NCBI GenBank assembly: GCA_030145275.1
Contig: JAQYVV010000003.1
Coordinates: 1-64,000 of the forward strand
DNA: 64,000 nt
Direction: 5' to 3'
Source of the DNA: Desulfurivibrionaceae bacterium
GTDB lineage: Bacteria > Desulfobacterota > Desulfobulbia > Desulfobulbales > VMSU01
Shown here: positions 28,947-36,810 of the stretch, in pieces
Layout: each line of letters starts with the position of its first letter
Numbering within the stretch: position 1 is the first letter of the stretch
The notes under the pieces: model-generated
Told to the model about the DNA's origin: nothing
Seen by the model: only the letters and a program-made list of their open reading frames with translations
Database searches by the model: none
Position numbers and translations under genes: made by a program

Positions 28947-28987
28947 GTAACTATTCACACACACCTGGGGCACATCTAAACAGTTAC
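28947..28987. repeat. Short palindromic repeat (family A ends only)
   Basis: GTAACTATTCA and TAAACAGTTAC face each other over 41 bases, 2 bases after the phoH stop. It looks like a minimal or deleted family A unit. Confidence 0.7.
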
Positions 28988-29205
28988 AATTCGGTGGTTA
29001 TGCCCGTTTTTTGGCCCTACCTGAGTAGTTACCTCTAAACAAAAAAATTGGTCGTTGGGAAAACGAGGACAAAAAAGCTCTTCCCATCTCGACTTTTCAT
29101 TTAATTACGTTTATGTTGAGGCCTTTGCTTCTTGCACCCTATATGTCGAATTTTCGAAGTCTGCACTATCTGCGAGAGCATCAATATTGATTCAGGAGAA
29201 AGATA

Positions 29206-30267
29206 GTGAAATTTGAACCGAAATGGATCGCTTGGGAGATCACCAGGCGCTGTAATCTTAAATGCGTGCATTGCCGCTCTTCGTCAGAGCTCGAGGCCCT
29301 GGAACACCCAGACTTCTCCTTTGCAGAAGCCAAAAGAGTTCTTGACGATATATCCTCCTATGCCTCCCCAGTAGTTGTCCTTTCGGGAGGTGAGCCTCTG
29401 TTGCGCGAGGACGTTTTCGACATTGCCAAATATGGTGGCGGCAAGGGGCTTCGCATGTGCCTTGCCACCAACGGCACCCTGGTCAACGAAGAGATATGCC
29501 GTAAAATCAAGGAAGCCGACATAAAGATGGTCTCTTTGAGTCTGGATGGTTCAACGGCCCAAATCCATGATAATTTCAGAAATTCACCAGGGGCATTCGA
29601 CGCTACGGTGAATGCCGCAAAACTCTTTAAAAAGAACGGCATCCCTTTTCTGATCAACTCCTCTTTTACCAAGCGGAACCAGAAAGATATCGTCAACATA
29701 TATAAATTTGTCAAAAGCCTTGGCACCACCGCCTGGTACATGTTCATGATTGTTCCCACCGGACGGGGCGAAGAGATCATGGAGGAACTCATTTCCGTTG
29801 AGGATTACGAAGAGTTCCTGGAATGGCATTATGAAATGGAAAAAAACGAGCCTGATATGCTGGTTCGACCAACATGTGCCCCCAGCTACTACAGAGTTGT
29901 TCTGCAAAAGGCAAAAGAGCAGGGCGATGAATTTAAAAGGCGGACATTGAAATTTTCCACCGGCGGCTCAAAAGGGTGCCTGGCTGGCCAACTTATTTCT
30001 CTGCTGGACGTGGACGGCAACATCCTGCCCTGTAGTTATTTCCCAATGGCTGCCGGAAATATTCGCGAACAGTCTTTTAAAGATATCTGGGAAACAGCTC
30101 CCCTGTTTAAAGACATGCGAGATTTCAAGGCCTACAAAGGGAAATGCGGGGTCTGTGAATACGTCAATGTCTGCGGAGGCTGCCGGGCCAGGGCCTATGC
30201 AATGACTGGAGACTATATGGCAGAAGAGCCTTTCTGTAGTCATATCCCGGCAAAACTTAAAAAGTAA
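29206..30267 (+). CDS. ahbD: AhbD-like radical SAM heme synthase
   Basis: A 353-residue radical SAM protein. The cluster motif is CNLKCVHC within [19 protein letters not shown], followed by [16 protein letters not shown]. The C-terminal SPASM-like cysteine set includes [24 protein letters not shown] and [21 protein letters not shown]. This layout fits AhbD, which decarboxylates two propionates of Fe-coproporphyrin III to heme without oxygen; the close relative AhbC (didecarboxysiroheme deacetylase) is the main alternative. The hemE-hemH neighbours support a heme role. The start is GTG with CAGGAGAA upstream. The TAA stop lies in the left end (GTAAGCG) of a family E repeat. Confidence 0.85.
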   Translation: MKFEPKWIAWEITRRCNLKCVHCRSSSELEALEHPDFSFAEAKRVLDDISSYASPVVVLSGGEPLLREDVFDIAKYGGGKGLRMCLATNGTLVNEEICRKIKEADIKMVSLSLDGSTAQIHDNFRNSPGAFDATVNAAKLFKKNGIPFLINSSFTKRNQKDIVNIYKFVKSLGTTAWYMFMIVPTGRGEEIMEELISVEDYEEFLEWHYEMEKNEPDMLVRPTCAPSYYRVVLQKAKEQGDEFKRRTLKFSTGGSKGCLAGQLISLLDVDGNILPCSYFPMAAGNIREQSFKDIWETAPLFKDMRDFKAYKGKCGVCEYVNVCGGCRARAYAMTGDYMAEEPFCSHIPAKLKK

Positions 30268-30420
30268 GCGCTCCATGAACACCCCGCTGCACGTGATCAA
30301 ACCCCGTGATATACAGGGGGTATAATCGCGTGGCTCGATCACGCACATCGGGGTGCCCATGAAACGCTTACGGATAATGTGGGATGCAAACTTGGGTGTA
30401 CTTAATTGATCGCTAAACTT
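30264..30420 (+). repeat. Palindromic repeat, family E, copy 1
   Basis: The core 30264-30371 is a palindrome from GTAAGCGCTCCATGAACACC to CATGAAACGCTTAC. A tail to about 30420 (TGGGATGCAAACTTGGGTGT, GATCGCTAA) also matches the other copy at 35299-35454, which is in opposite orientation. Its GTAA end forms the stop codon of ahbD. Confidence 0.9.
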
Positions 30421-30517
30421 CAAAATAAATAGGTTGCTCTTACAGTTAAAGAGCCTGCCTTAACAGCAACAAACCACCTTTGAGTGGTTCTACTTTTACA
30501 AAAACAAAGGAACCGAT

Positions 30518-31555
30518 ATGAACACTACTTTTCTGAAAGCGTGCAAGGGCGAAAAAACAGACTATACCCCAATCTGGATCATGAGACAGGCGGGCCGCTA
30601 CCTCCCGGAGTACCATACAATCAGAAGCAAATGTACCTTCCTTGAACTGTGTAAAAATCCTGAGCAGGCGGCTGCAGTCACCCTGCAGCCCATTGATATT
30701 CTTGGCGTTGATGCTGCAATCCTTTTTTCCGACATCCTTGTTCCTCTGGAAAAAATGGGGGCCGCCCTGGAGTTTCAGGAAAAAAGGGGCCCGATCTTTC
30801 TCAACCCGATCAGAGACAAAAATGCGGTGGACAAACTGGGCATCCCCGATCCTGAAGACGATTTAGGCTACGTCATGGATACTATTCGTATCCTTACCAA
30901 GGAACTAAAAGACAGAGTACCTTTGATTGGCTTTTCCGGAGCGCCATTTACCCTTTCGACCTATCTTATTGAGGGTGGATCATCCAAAAACTATATCAAC
31001 ACTAAACGCATGATCTACGAAGCGCCGGATCTTTACAAGGCATTGATGGACAAGATCACCGACTGCACTATTGAGTATTTAAAAGGCCAAGTTGCGGCGG
31101 GGGTCCAGGCTTTACAGATCTTTGACTCTTGGGCCGGTGTACTTGCACCCTGTGATTTTGAAGTTGCCGGAATCCCCTATGTCCGCAGAATTATCAGCGC
31201 CCTCAAGGAAGTTACCGATATCCCCATAATCTATTTTGCCAATAATGGTGCAACCCTGTTAGACCAGTCTCTCACCAGTAATGCAGACGTTCTCGGCTTG
31301 GACTGGAGGGTCAACCTCCAGGAAGTCATCAAAAAAGTAGACGGGAAAGTATCCCTGCAAGGCAATATGGATCCACTTGCTCTCTTTTTGCCAGATAACA
31401 AACTGGAACAAAGGGTAACAAACGTATTGGAGCAGGCAAAAGGGGCCCGAGGCCATATCTTTAACCTGGGCCATGGCATTGTCCCTGAAACAGATCCGGC
31501 AAAGGCAAAACTGGCCGTACAACTCGTCCACGAGATAAGTAAAAAAATGCGGTAA
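30518..31555 (+). CDS. hemE: Uroporphyrinogen decarboxylase
   Basis: A 345-residue TIM-barrel enzyme of normal length. It has the N-terminal signature TPIWIMRQAGRYLPEYH, the catalytic Asp region DAAILFSDILVPLEKMG, GFSGAPFTLSTYLIEGG, and HIFNLGHGIVPETDP near the end. It converts uroporphyrinogen III to coproporphyrinogen III in the cytoplasm. AAAGGAACC precedes the ATG. Its TAA overlaps the ATG of the next gene (TAATG). Confidence 0.97.
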   Translation: MNTTFLKACKGEKTDYTPIWIMRQAGRYLPEYHTIRSKCTFLELCKNPEQAAAVTLQPIDILGVDAAILFSDILVPLEKMGAALEFQEKRGPIFLNPIRDKNAVDKLGIPDPEDDLGYVMDTIRILTKELKDRVPLIGFSGAPFTLSTYLIEGGSSKNYINTKRMIYEAPDLYKALMDKITDCTIEYLKGQVAAGVQALQIFDSWAGVLAPCDFEVAGIPYVRRIISALKEVTDIPIIYFANNGATLLDQSLTSNADVLGLDWRVNLQEVIKKVDGKVSLQGNMDPLALFLPDNKLEQRVTNVLEQAKGARGHIFNLGHGIVPETDPAKAKLAVQLVHEISKKMR

Positions 31556-32166
31556 TGATCCCAAGCCATAAAGAGTGCCGCCAACTGATGGAAGAACACC
31601 GGATGTTGGACAATATCAGGGACCATTCCATCGTAGTGGCACAAATTGCTGAATTCCTAACGGAAAACCTCCAGAAAAAGGGGCTGGATCTCCCTCTCAA
31701 TCTGACGGTCAGCGCCGCCCTTCTCCATGATATTGGCAAAACGCCCTGCCTGAACACTCATGAAGACCATGCTCGCAAAGGCAAAGAGATCTGCCTTCAA
31801 CATGGGCATGATGAGATTGCCGATATCGTGGCAGAACATGTCATTTTAAAGCAGGGCTTTAAAGGGCGCGCTCTTTCAGCCACTGAAATTGTTTACTATG
31901 CCGACAAACGGGTCAACCACGACGGCATAGTCTCACTCACCGAAAGACTCGAATACATCATTGCACGATACGGTCTCAACAATGGGAAGCGCTGCCAGGC
32001 AATCGAAAAAAATTTTCAGCAATGCTGTTTTATAGAGTCGGAGATTTTTTCCTATCTTGATTTTGATCCAGAAGATTTAGCGCAAAAAATTCATGCACAT
32101 CACGGAAGCGTTTATGACTTTTTTGTAAATATTCGGCAACACTCCAGCTTCGCCCGATCAGGCTGA
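31555..32166 (+). CDS. HD-domain phosphohydrolase, C-terminus rewritten by a repeat
   Basis: A 203-residue protein with an HD metal-binding domain: H in IRDHSIVVAQIAEF, HD in AALLHDIGKTPCL, and later H in DHARKGKEICLQHGHDEIADIVAEHVI. Such HD proteins hydrolyse phosphate esters or nucleotides. Start overlaps the hemE stop, so it is translated with hemE. The last 14 residues (VNIRQHSSFARSG) and the stop are encoded by the left end of a family B repeat starting at 32125, so the native end has been replaced. It may still be functional because the HD core is intact. Confidence 0.85.
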   Translation: MIPSHKECRQLMEEHRMLDNIRDHSIVVAQIAEFLTENLQKKGLDLPLNLTVSAALLHDIGKTPCLNTHEDHARKGKEICLQHGHDEIADIVAEHVILKQGFKGRALSATEIVYYADKRVNHDGIVSLTERLEYIIARYGLNNGKRCQAIEKNFQQCCFIESEIFSYLDFDPEDLAQKIHAHHGSVYDFFVNIRQHSSFARSG

Positions 32167-32475
32167 CTCACGTAGAACTACTACGCTTTGCCAACCTGAT
32201 CGAACAAATCTGAAGTGACGGAGTCTTCGCTTACCTGTCAAACATTTACATTTTATTGGTTATTGTTGTTTTCCGGTGTTAGTCCAAACCTCGTGAAAAG
32301 TTGTTGTTTCAAACCCTTTATTGGAAAGAGATTAGGCCATAATCGGAGTCTACGCTTACCTGGACACTACATTTAGTCATTCCGGCTAACTACATGCCGG
32401 AATGACGCGAATAAACGTCCAAGTTTTAGCGGTAAATCATCTACACTTTCACGAGGTCTGTAGTCGAATATTTAC
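32125..32475 (+). repeat. Composite palindromic repeat, family B, copy 2
   Basis: From GTAAATATTCGGCAACACTC to CGAATATTTAC. The first 170 bases match 50119-50261 closely (GATCAGGCTGACTCACGTAG, AACCTGATCGAACA). Inside are two versions of the shared module (CGGAGTCTTCGCTTACCT at 32219 and CGGAGTCTACGCTTACCT at 32344) and a hairpin ATTCCGGC/GCCGGAAT (about 32378-32403). It looks like one element nested in another. It begins inside the HD-domain gene. Confidence 0.85.
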
Positions 32476-32536
32476 ACTTTTTTGCTGCTAACCCAGATTT
32501 GAACAAATAAGAGCAGTTATTCGCAAAATTATAGCT

Positions 32537-33526
32537 ATGACAAAAGATAACCAAAGAAAAGAAAAGATAGCCATTATCCTGCTCAATCTTGGCGGTCCTG
32601 AAAAATTGGCCGATGTCAGGACGTTTTTATACAATCTCTTTTCTGACCGCCAGATCATCCGGCTTGGCCCAGCCTTTATGCAGAAACCTCTGGCCTGGTG
32701 GATTGCAAAAAAACGTGCCCCGAAAAGTCAAGGATACTATGAACAGATTGGCGGCGGCTCCCCCCTCAACAAAATAACCTCAGAGCAGTGTGCCGCCCTT
32801 GAAAACCAACTGAGTAACTCGGCTGACTTTAAGGCATATATGGCCATGCGCTACTGGCAGCCATTTGCAAAGGAGATCCTTGCGCAAATAACAGGGGCAG
32901 GCATCACAAAAATAGTTGCCCTGACCCTATATCCCCACTATTCAGTTGCCACAACCGGCTCATCTCTTTTTGACCTCAGAGGCACGGCTGCAGCTCTTGA
33001 AAAAGCACCAGAAATTGTTGAGATAGAGGCCTGGCCGGAGCAGCCTAAATACATCAATTGCCTCTCATCGAGAATCCTGGAGGGCCTGCAAAATTCTCCA
33101 GAGAACACGGAGGTGGTCTACAGTGCCCACAGTCTTCCGGTGAAATTTATTCAGGAAGGAGATCCTTATGTTGAGCACCTCAAAAAGACCATCCAGGCAA
33201 TAGAAGAAAAAACAAAAATAGCGGGGCATCTCTGTTTCCAAAGCAGAAGCGGCCCCGTTGAGTGGCTTTCGCCGTCCACGCCGGAGATGATTGAGCAGTT
33301 GGCCAATGAAGGCCACAAGGGCATCCTCATGGTCCCGATCAGTTTCGTCTCAGATCATGTGGAAACCCTGTGTGAAATTGACATACAATATAGAGAAAAA
33401 GCGGAACAACTTGGCCTGCACTTTTCCAGAACACCATCTCTCAACACAGATCCAGAATTTATTGCAGGACTTGCGGACCTGGTCAACGAGGCGTGCCAAC
33501 AAAAAGGGTGGCTAACTATTCAGTAG
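32537..33526 (+). CDS. hemH: Ferrochelatase (protoporphyrin or coproporphyrin type)
   Basis: A 329-residue protein with ILLNLGGPEKLADVRTFLYNLF at the start, the catalytic His region VVYSAHSLPVKFIQEGDPY, LCFQSRSGPVEWLSP, and the Glu region VPISFVSDHVETLCEID. It inserts Fe2+ into a porphyrin. With ahbD and hemE close by, the substrate might be coproporphyrin III rather than protoporphyrin IX; sequence by eye does not decide this. The last residues (LTIQ) are encoded by CTAACTATTCAG, nearly the family A terminus. Confidence 0.93.
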   Translation: MTKDNQRKEKIAIILLNLGGPEKLADVRTFLYNLFSDRQIIRLGPAFMQKPLAWWIAKKRAPKSQGYYEQIGGGSPLNKITSEQCAALENQLSNSADFKAYMAMRYWQPFAKEILAQITGAGITKIVALTLYPHYSVATTGSSLFDLRGTAAALEKAPEIVEIEAWPEQPKYINCLSSRILEGLQNSPENTEVVYSAHSLPVKFIQEGDPYVEHLKKTIQAIEEKTKIAGHLCFQSRSGPVEWLSPSTPEMIEQLANEGHKGILMVPISFVSDHVETLCEIDIQYREKAEQLGLHFSRTPSLNTDPEFIAGLADLVNEACQQKGWLTIQ

Positions 33527-33530
33527 CGCC

Positions 33531-34847
33531 CTATTTGGCAAACTTTTTGACAGATTCTGCCAGTTCCAAAACCCTCTTTTGTGCCTCCTGAAGATCAAAA
33601 GTGACGATCTTGCGTCCTTCAACCACAACCCTGCCATTTATGATCACATGCTCCACATCGGCACCCCTGGCAGCGTAAACAAGAAGATTAGGATTATAAA
33701 ATGGCGTAAAATGGGGCTGGTCCATATTCAAAATGATGCAGTCCGCCGGACTGCCAACCTGAAGTCGGCCGCATCCATTTGGCAAAGTTAGGAGATCTGC
33801 TCCTTCCACAGTCGCCATCTTCATGACTTTTGAAGCAGGCAAAATTGTCGGATCCATCCCTGCTACTTTATGAAGTTTGGCCAACATATCCATCTCCCCG
33901 AAAAGATCCAGATCATTATTACTGGCACAACCGTCTGTTCCCAGCCCGACACAAATCCCTTTTTCAACCATTGCAGGCACAGGGGCAATCCCTGAGGCAA
34001 GCTTCATATTGCTCTCTGGACAGGTCACGACTTTTGCCTCTGTCTCAGCCAAAATATTTATATCCTCTTGGTCCAGCCAGACACAATGAACACAGACCGT
34101 TTGCGCATCCAATACCCCCAGGTCCAAAAGGTGTTGGACTGGTGATTTTCCATATCTCTCCAGCAACACCTCGGTTTCCGTCTTCGTTTCTGCAAGATGG
34201 ATGAAAAACAGCACATCTTTGTCCATGGCAAGCTGTTTTGCCTTCTTGATTGTCTCTGGACTACAGGTGTACGGGGAGTGACAGAAAATAGCAGGGCGGA
34301 CGAGGCTATCTTTTTCCTGCCATCTTTCAATATACTCTTTTGCCGCAGAAATATTGTCGGCGGCATCCGGCACCCCCGGCGCCGGAAAATCTATAACCCC
34401 CTGGGCCGCTACGGCCCGCATGCCGCTGTCGTGAAATGCTTGGGCGGCCTGCCCTTCGTAAAAATAACTGTCGGCAACGCTGGTGGTCCCGGAAAGCAGC
34501 ATTTCGGCTGCGGCAAGTTTTGTGCACCAATAGACCATCTCCTCGCTTACGAACCGTGCTTCGGCAGGAAATACATGATCGTTCAACCAGGACATTAGAG
34601 GCAGATCATCGGCAAGCCCACGAAACAATGACATGGCAGCATGACAATGGCTGTTGACCTGCCCTGGCATCAGCAATCCTCCCGCCGCGTCCAAAATCCG
34701 GTCGGCCTTAATCTCGCTGGCCTCCCCCATGTCTCCCATTGAGACAATAGAGCCCTCCAAAACAGCGACAAACCCAGGATTGCTCACTGTTCCTGGGCCT
34801 CCTGGGTCAAACAATTTGCAATTGATAATTAAAAGTTCATACCTCAT
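33531..34847 (-). CDS. mtaD: Amidohydrolase: 5-methylthioadenosine/S-adenosylhomocysteine deaminase type
   Basis: A 438-residue metal-dependent deaminase. The HxH motif is MPGQVNSHCHAAMSLFRGLADDLPLMSWL, later histidines lie in FFIHLAETKTE and VCVHCVWLDQEDI, and the metal Asp in VGLGTDGCASNNDLD. This fits the MtaD/SsnA/TrzN branch. It deaminates adenosine derivatives in methylthio recycling. It is probably coupled to the small Cys-rich gene, whose stop lies 3 bases before its ATG. Confidence 0.88.
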   Translation of the reverse strand: MRYELLIINCKLFDPGGPGTVSNPGFVAVLEGSIVSMGDMGEASEIKADRILDAAGGLLMPGQVNSHCHAAMSLFRGLADDLPLMSWLNDHVFPAEARFVSEEMVYWCTKLAAAEMLLSGTTSVADSYFYEGQAAQAFHDSGMRAVAAQGVIDFPAPGVPDAADNISAAKEYIERWQEKDSLVRPAIFCHSPYTCSPETIKKAKQLAMDKDVLFFIHLAETKTETEVLLERYGKSPVQHLLDLGVLDAQTVCVHCVWLDQEDINILAETEAKVVTCPESNMKLASGIAPVPAMVEKGICVGLGTDGCASNNDLDLFGEMDMLAKLHKVAGMDPTILPASKVMKMATVEGADLLTLPNGCGRLQVGSPADCIILNMDQPHFTPFYNPNLLVYAARGADVEHVIINGRVVVEGRKIVTFDLQEAQKRVLELAESVKKFAK

Positions 34848-34850
34848 ACA

Positions 34851-35066
34851 CTATCCCTTATAAATATGGGCATACCTGCCCCATGGAGAAATTTCAGCAC
34901 CGGAACCAAGCAAATATTTCGAACAGAAGCCTTGGCAGTATTGCTTATAGTTATTTTTTTGGTGGCAAACAGATATACATTTGGTATTTTTTTTGTTTTC
35001 ATTAAAAATAAGTGGCTCCTCTTTCGTGCGGCACTTATCCCCGCATGGGGGGTAGCTTAATTTCAT
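34851..35066 (-). CDS. Small cysteine-rich protein with three CxxxC motifs
   Basis: A 71-residue product I do not recognise. Cysteines fall as CGDKC (8-12), CISVC (30-34) and CQGFC (44-48), three evenly built CxxxC pairs, with a His after the second. AAAAGG lies 6 bases before the ATG and the stop is 3 bases from the mtaD start, which favours a real, coupled gene. A zinc or iron-sulfur binding role, or a disulfide-linked peptide, are possible; there is no signal peptide. The frame is short enough that chance cannot be excluded. Confidence 0.5.
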   Translation of the reverse strand: MKLSYPPCGDKCRTKEEPLIFNENKKNTKCISVCHQKNNYKQYCQGFCSKYLLGSGAEISPWGRYAHIYKG

Positions 35067-35184
35067 TGTTAACCTTTTTCATGTCATTTTGTCACCTATC
35101 TGCAATTTTTAGTACCTTATAAATCATTTTCGTGTTTTTATGGCAAGAAATGAAAAAAGTATATTCATTTAAAGGTGTTGTATC

Positions 35185-35222
35185 TACTGTTAAGGTACTT
35201 ATTTCCGGTTTATCCGGATTAG
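35185..35222 (-). repeat. Fragment of family C repeat
   Basis: In reverse orientation it reads CTAATCCGGATAAACCGGAA then ATAAGTACCTTAACAGTAG, the left end of the elements at 39465, 42371 and 45078. The rest of the element is missing. Confidence 0.8.
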
Positions 35223-35298
35223 GTATCAAAACAGTGCATGTTACTCTTTTTCATTGATTATTTGAGATAAAACGATTCAAACACATTGTATTCACCAT

Positions 35299-35454
35299 AA
35301 AGGTTAGCGATCAATAAGAACACCCAAGATTGCATAACCCCGAATCCGTAAGCGTTTCAGGGGCATCCCGATGTGCGTGATCGGGCCACGCGATTATACC
35401 CCTGTATATCACGGGGTTCGATCACGTGCAGCGGGGTGTTCATGGAGCGCTTAC
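35299..35454 (-). repeat. Palindromic repeat, family E, copy 2
   Basis: Inverted relative to the copy at 30264: GGTTAGCGATCAATAAG and CACCCAAG at the left, then CGTAAGCGTTTC to GGAGCGCTTAC. The central part ACCCCTGTATATCACGGGGT also matches. Both copies flank the heme/mtaD region in opposite orientation. Confidence 0.9.
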
Positions 35455-35493
35455 CCATAAAGTTATCAACAATTGTCCCAAGAGGGGGGAAAG

Positions 35494-36000
35494 ATGGCTA
35501 CAAGCAAAGCAAAGCTGTTATCAATGCAAGCTAGAAAAAAGTGTCAAGAGATCGCTCAACTAAAGGCGGGGCTTGCCAGCAAAAGGGCGCTGGCCTTGTT
35601 AGCAGTTGACCAAGGAGAAGTCCAGGGGGAAGCAGCCAAAAATGCCGGTCTGACAATTGGTCAGGTCAGATATGCGATAGCACTCTTTCGCAAAAAAAAA
35701 TTAGCTCTCTTTCCAGACGATTTACTCAACAAAAAGGTTCTTACTATAGCAAAAGCGGCTAAAAAGAAGGTAAATAAAATAAACTTAAAGGAGATTGAAA
35801 CCGTGGCAAAAAAATCCAAAAAAGAAGAAGATAAAAAAGCCAAAGAGAAAGCAAAAAAAGTAGCAGCCATAAAAGCAAAAGCCAAAAAGAAGGCCAAAGC
35901 AGTAGAAACAAAAAAGAAAAAAAAGGTCGTCAAAGCTGCCAAGAAGGCTAAAAAATCTTCCAAAAAGAAAGAAACCGTCAAAAAATCCAAGAAAAAATAG
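35494..36000 (+). CDS. Lysine/alanine-rich histone-H1-like protein with N-terminal helical domain
   Basis: A 168-residue protein, start at MATSKAKLL with AGAGGGGGGAAAG upstream. The first 85 residues form a plausible helix-turn-helix-like domain (ALLAVDQGEVQGEAAKNAGLTIGQVRYAIALFRKKKLALFP). From about residue 100 to the end it is almost only Lys, Ala, Glu and Val (KKAKAVETKKKKKVVKAAKK), like bacterial H1-type DNA-binding tails. It probably binds DNA or RNA. The antisense frame is open too but would be poly-Phe and is not coding. Confidence 0.82.
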   Translation: MATSKAKLLSMQARKKCQEIAQLKAGLASKRALALLAVDQGEVQGEAAKNAGLTIGQVRYAIALFRKKKLALFPDDLLNKKVLTIAKAAKKKVNKINLKEIETVAKKSKKEEDKKAKEKAKKVAAIKAKAKKKAKAVETKKKKKVVKAAKKAKKSSKKKETVKKSKKK

Positions 36001-36051
36001 TCCTGATCAGGGGGGCTTGTTTGCCCCCCATCCCCCCTTGATCCCTGATTC

Positions 36052-36067
36052 GTAACTGTCCAGTTAC
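36052..36067. repeat. 16-base palindrome GTAACTGTCCAGTTAC
   Basis: A near-perfect minimal inverted pair of the GTAACT/AGTTAC end seen in family A, lying 2 bases after the pgl stop and downstream of the lysine-rich gene. A GGGGGGC/GCCCCCC hairpin precedes it (36010-36030) and may be a terminator. Confidence 0.65.
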
Positions 36068-36069
36068 AC

Positions 36070-36810
36070 CTATTCTGTTACAAACCAGTGCAGATTACCA
36101 TAAGGTTTTATTTGAGAGGCCGGGTATTCCAGTGATTCTTCTTGGCCCACTATCGCTTCCATGATCTCCCTTTTTTTCGGGCCTGCTGTTATAAACCAGA
36201 CATGGCGGGCATTATTTAGCACCGGCAGGGTCAAAGTCAGACGAGGGACGCCGGGTTCGGCATCCGGGGCAGGAACGGCACAGACAAGAAGTCTTTTTTC
36301 GGTAAGTACTTCGGTTCTTGGAAACAGTGAAGCAGTGTGGCCGTCATTGCCCAGCCCCAGCAAAACAAGATCAAAGATCGGCATATTCTCCTTTGGACTT
36401 GGATGTCCCCAGAGAAGCTGTGAATTTATAATCACCTTCTCATAATCCACGGCACCTGCTTTTGGCTCAAGTTCTCCTTTCATGCGGTGCACCTGGCTTT
36501 TATGAACAGGAATCATGGAGAGGAGCGCCCGGTCAGCCATCTTAAAATTACTCGCCTGCTGTTCAGGAGGCACACAGCGCTCATCCCCCCAGAAAAAATG
36601 GACCTTTCCCCAGTCAATTTGCCTGCTTATCCCAGGGGTTGCAAGGAGCTCATAAAGAGATTCAGGCGTTGAACCGCCGGAGAGCACCAGCGAAAAGCCC
36701 CCTCTCAGGTCAATGGCTTCAAGCGCATAAGCCACAAGGAGCTCAGCGCATTTCCTGTTCAGTTCGTCCAGCTTGTTAAATTGCGATATCTTCGGCATCC
36801 TGTTTTTCAT
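36070..36810 (-). CDS. pgl: 6-phosphogluconolactonase
   Basis: A 246-residue cytoplasmic enzyme with FSLVLSGGSTPESLYELLA, VHFFWGDERCVPPEQQASNF and LGLGNDGHTASLFPRT, the family signatures. It hydrolyses 6-phosphogluconolactone, step 2 of the oxidative pentose phosphate pathway. Its ATG overlaps the zwf TGA (ATGA). Confidence 0.95.
   Translation of the reverse strand: MKNRMPKISQFNKLDELNRKCAELLVAYALEAIDLRGGFSLVLSGGSTPESLYELLATPGISRQIDWGKVHFFWGDERCVPPEQQASNFKMADRALLSMIPVHKSQVHRMKGELEPKAGAVDYEKVIINSQLLWGHPSPKENMPIFDLVLLGLGNDGHTASLFPRTEVLTEKRLLVCAVPAPDAEPGVPRLTLTLPVLNNARHVWFITAGPKKREIMEAIVGQEESLEYPASQIKPYGNLHWFVTE

Noticed and set aside
35661-35990. Antisense frame across the lysine-rich gene
   Set aside because: It reads as poly-Phe/Ala, the expected shadow of Lys codons.
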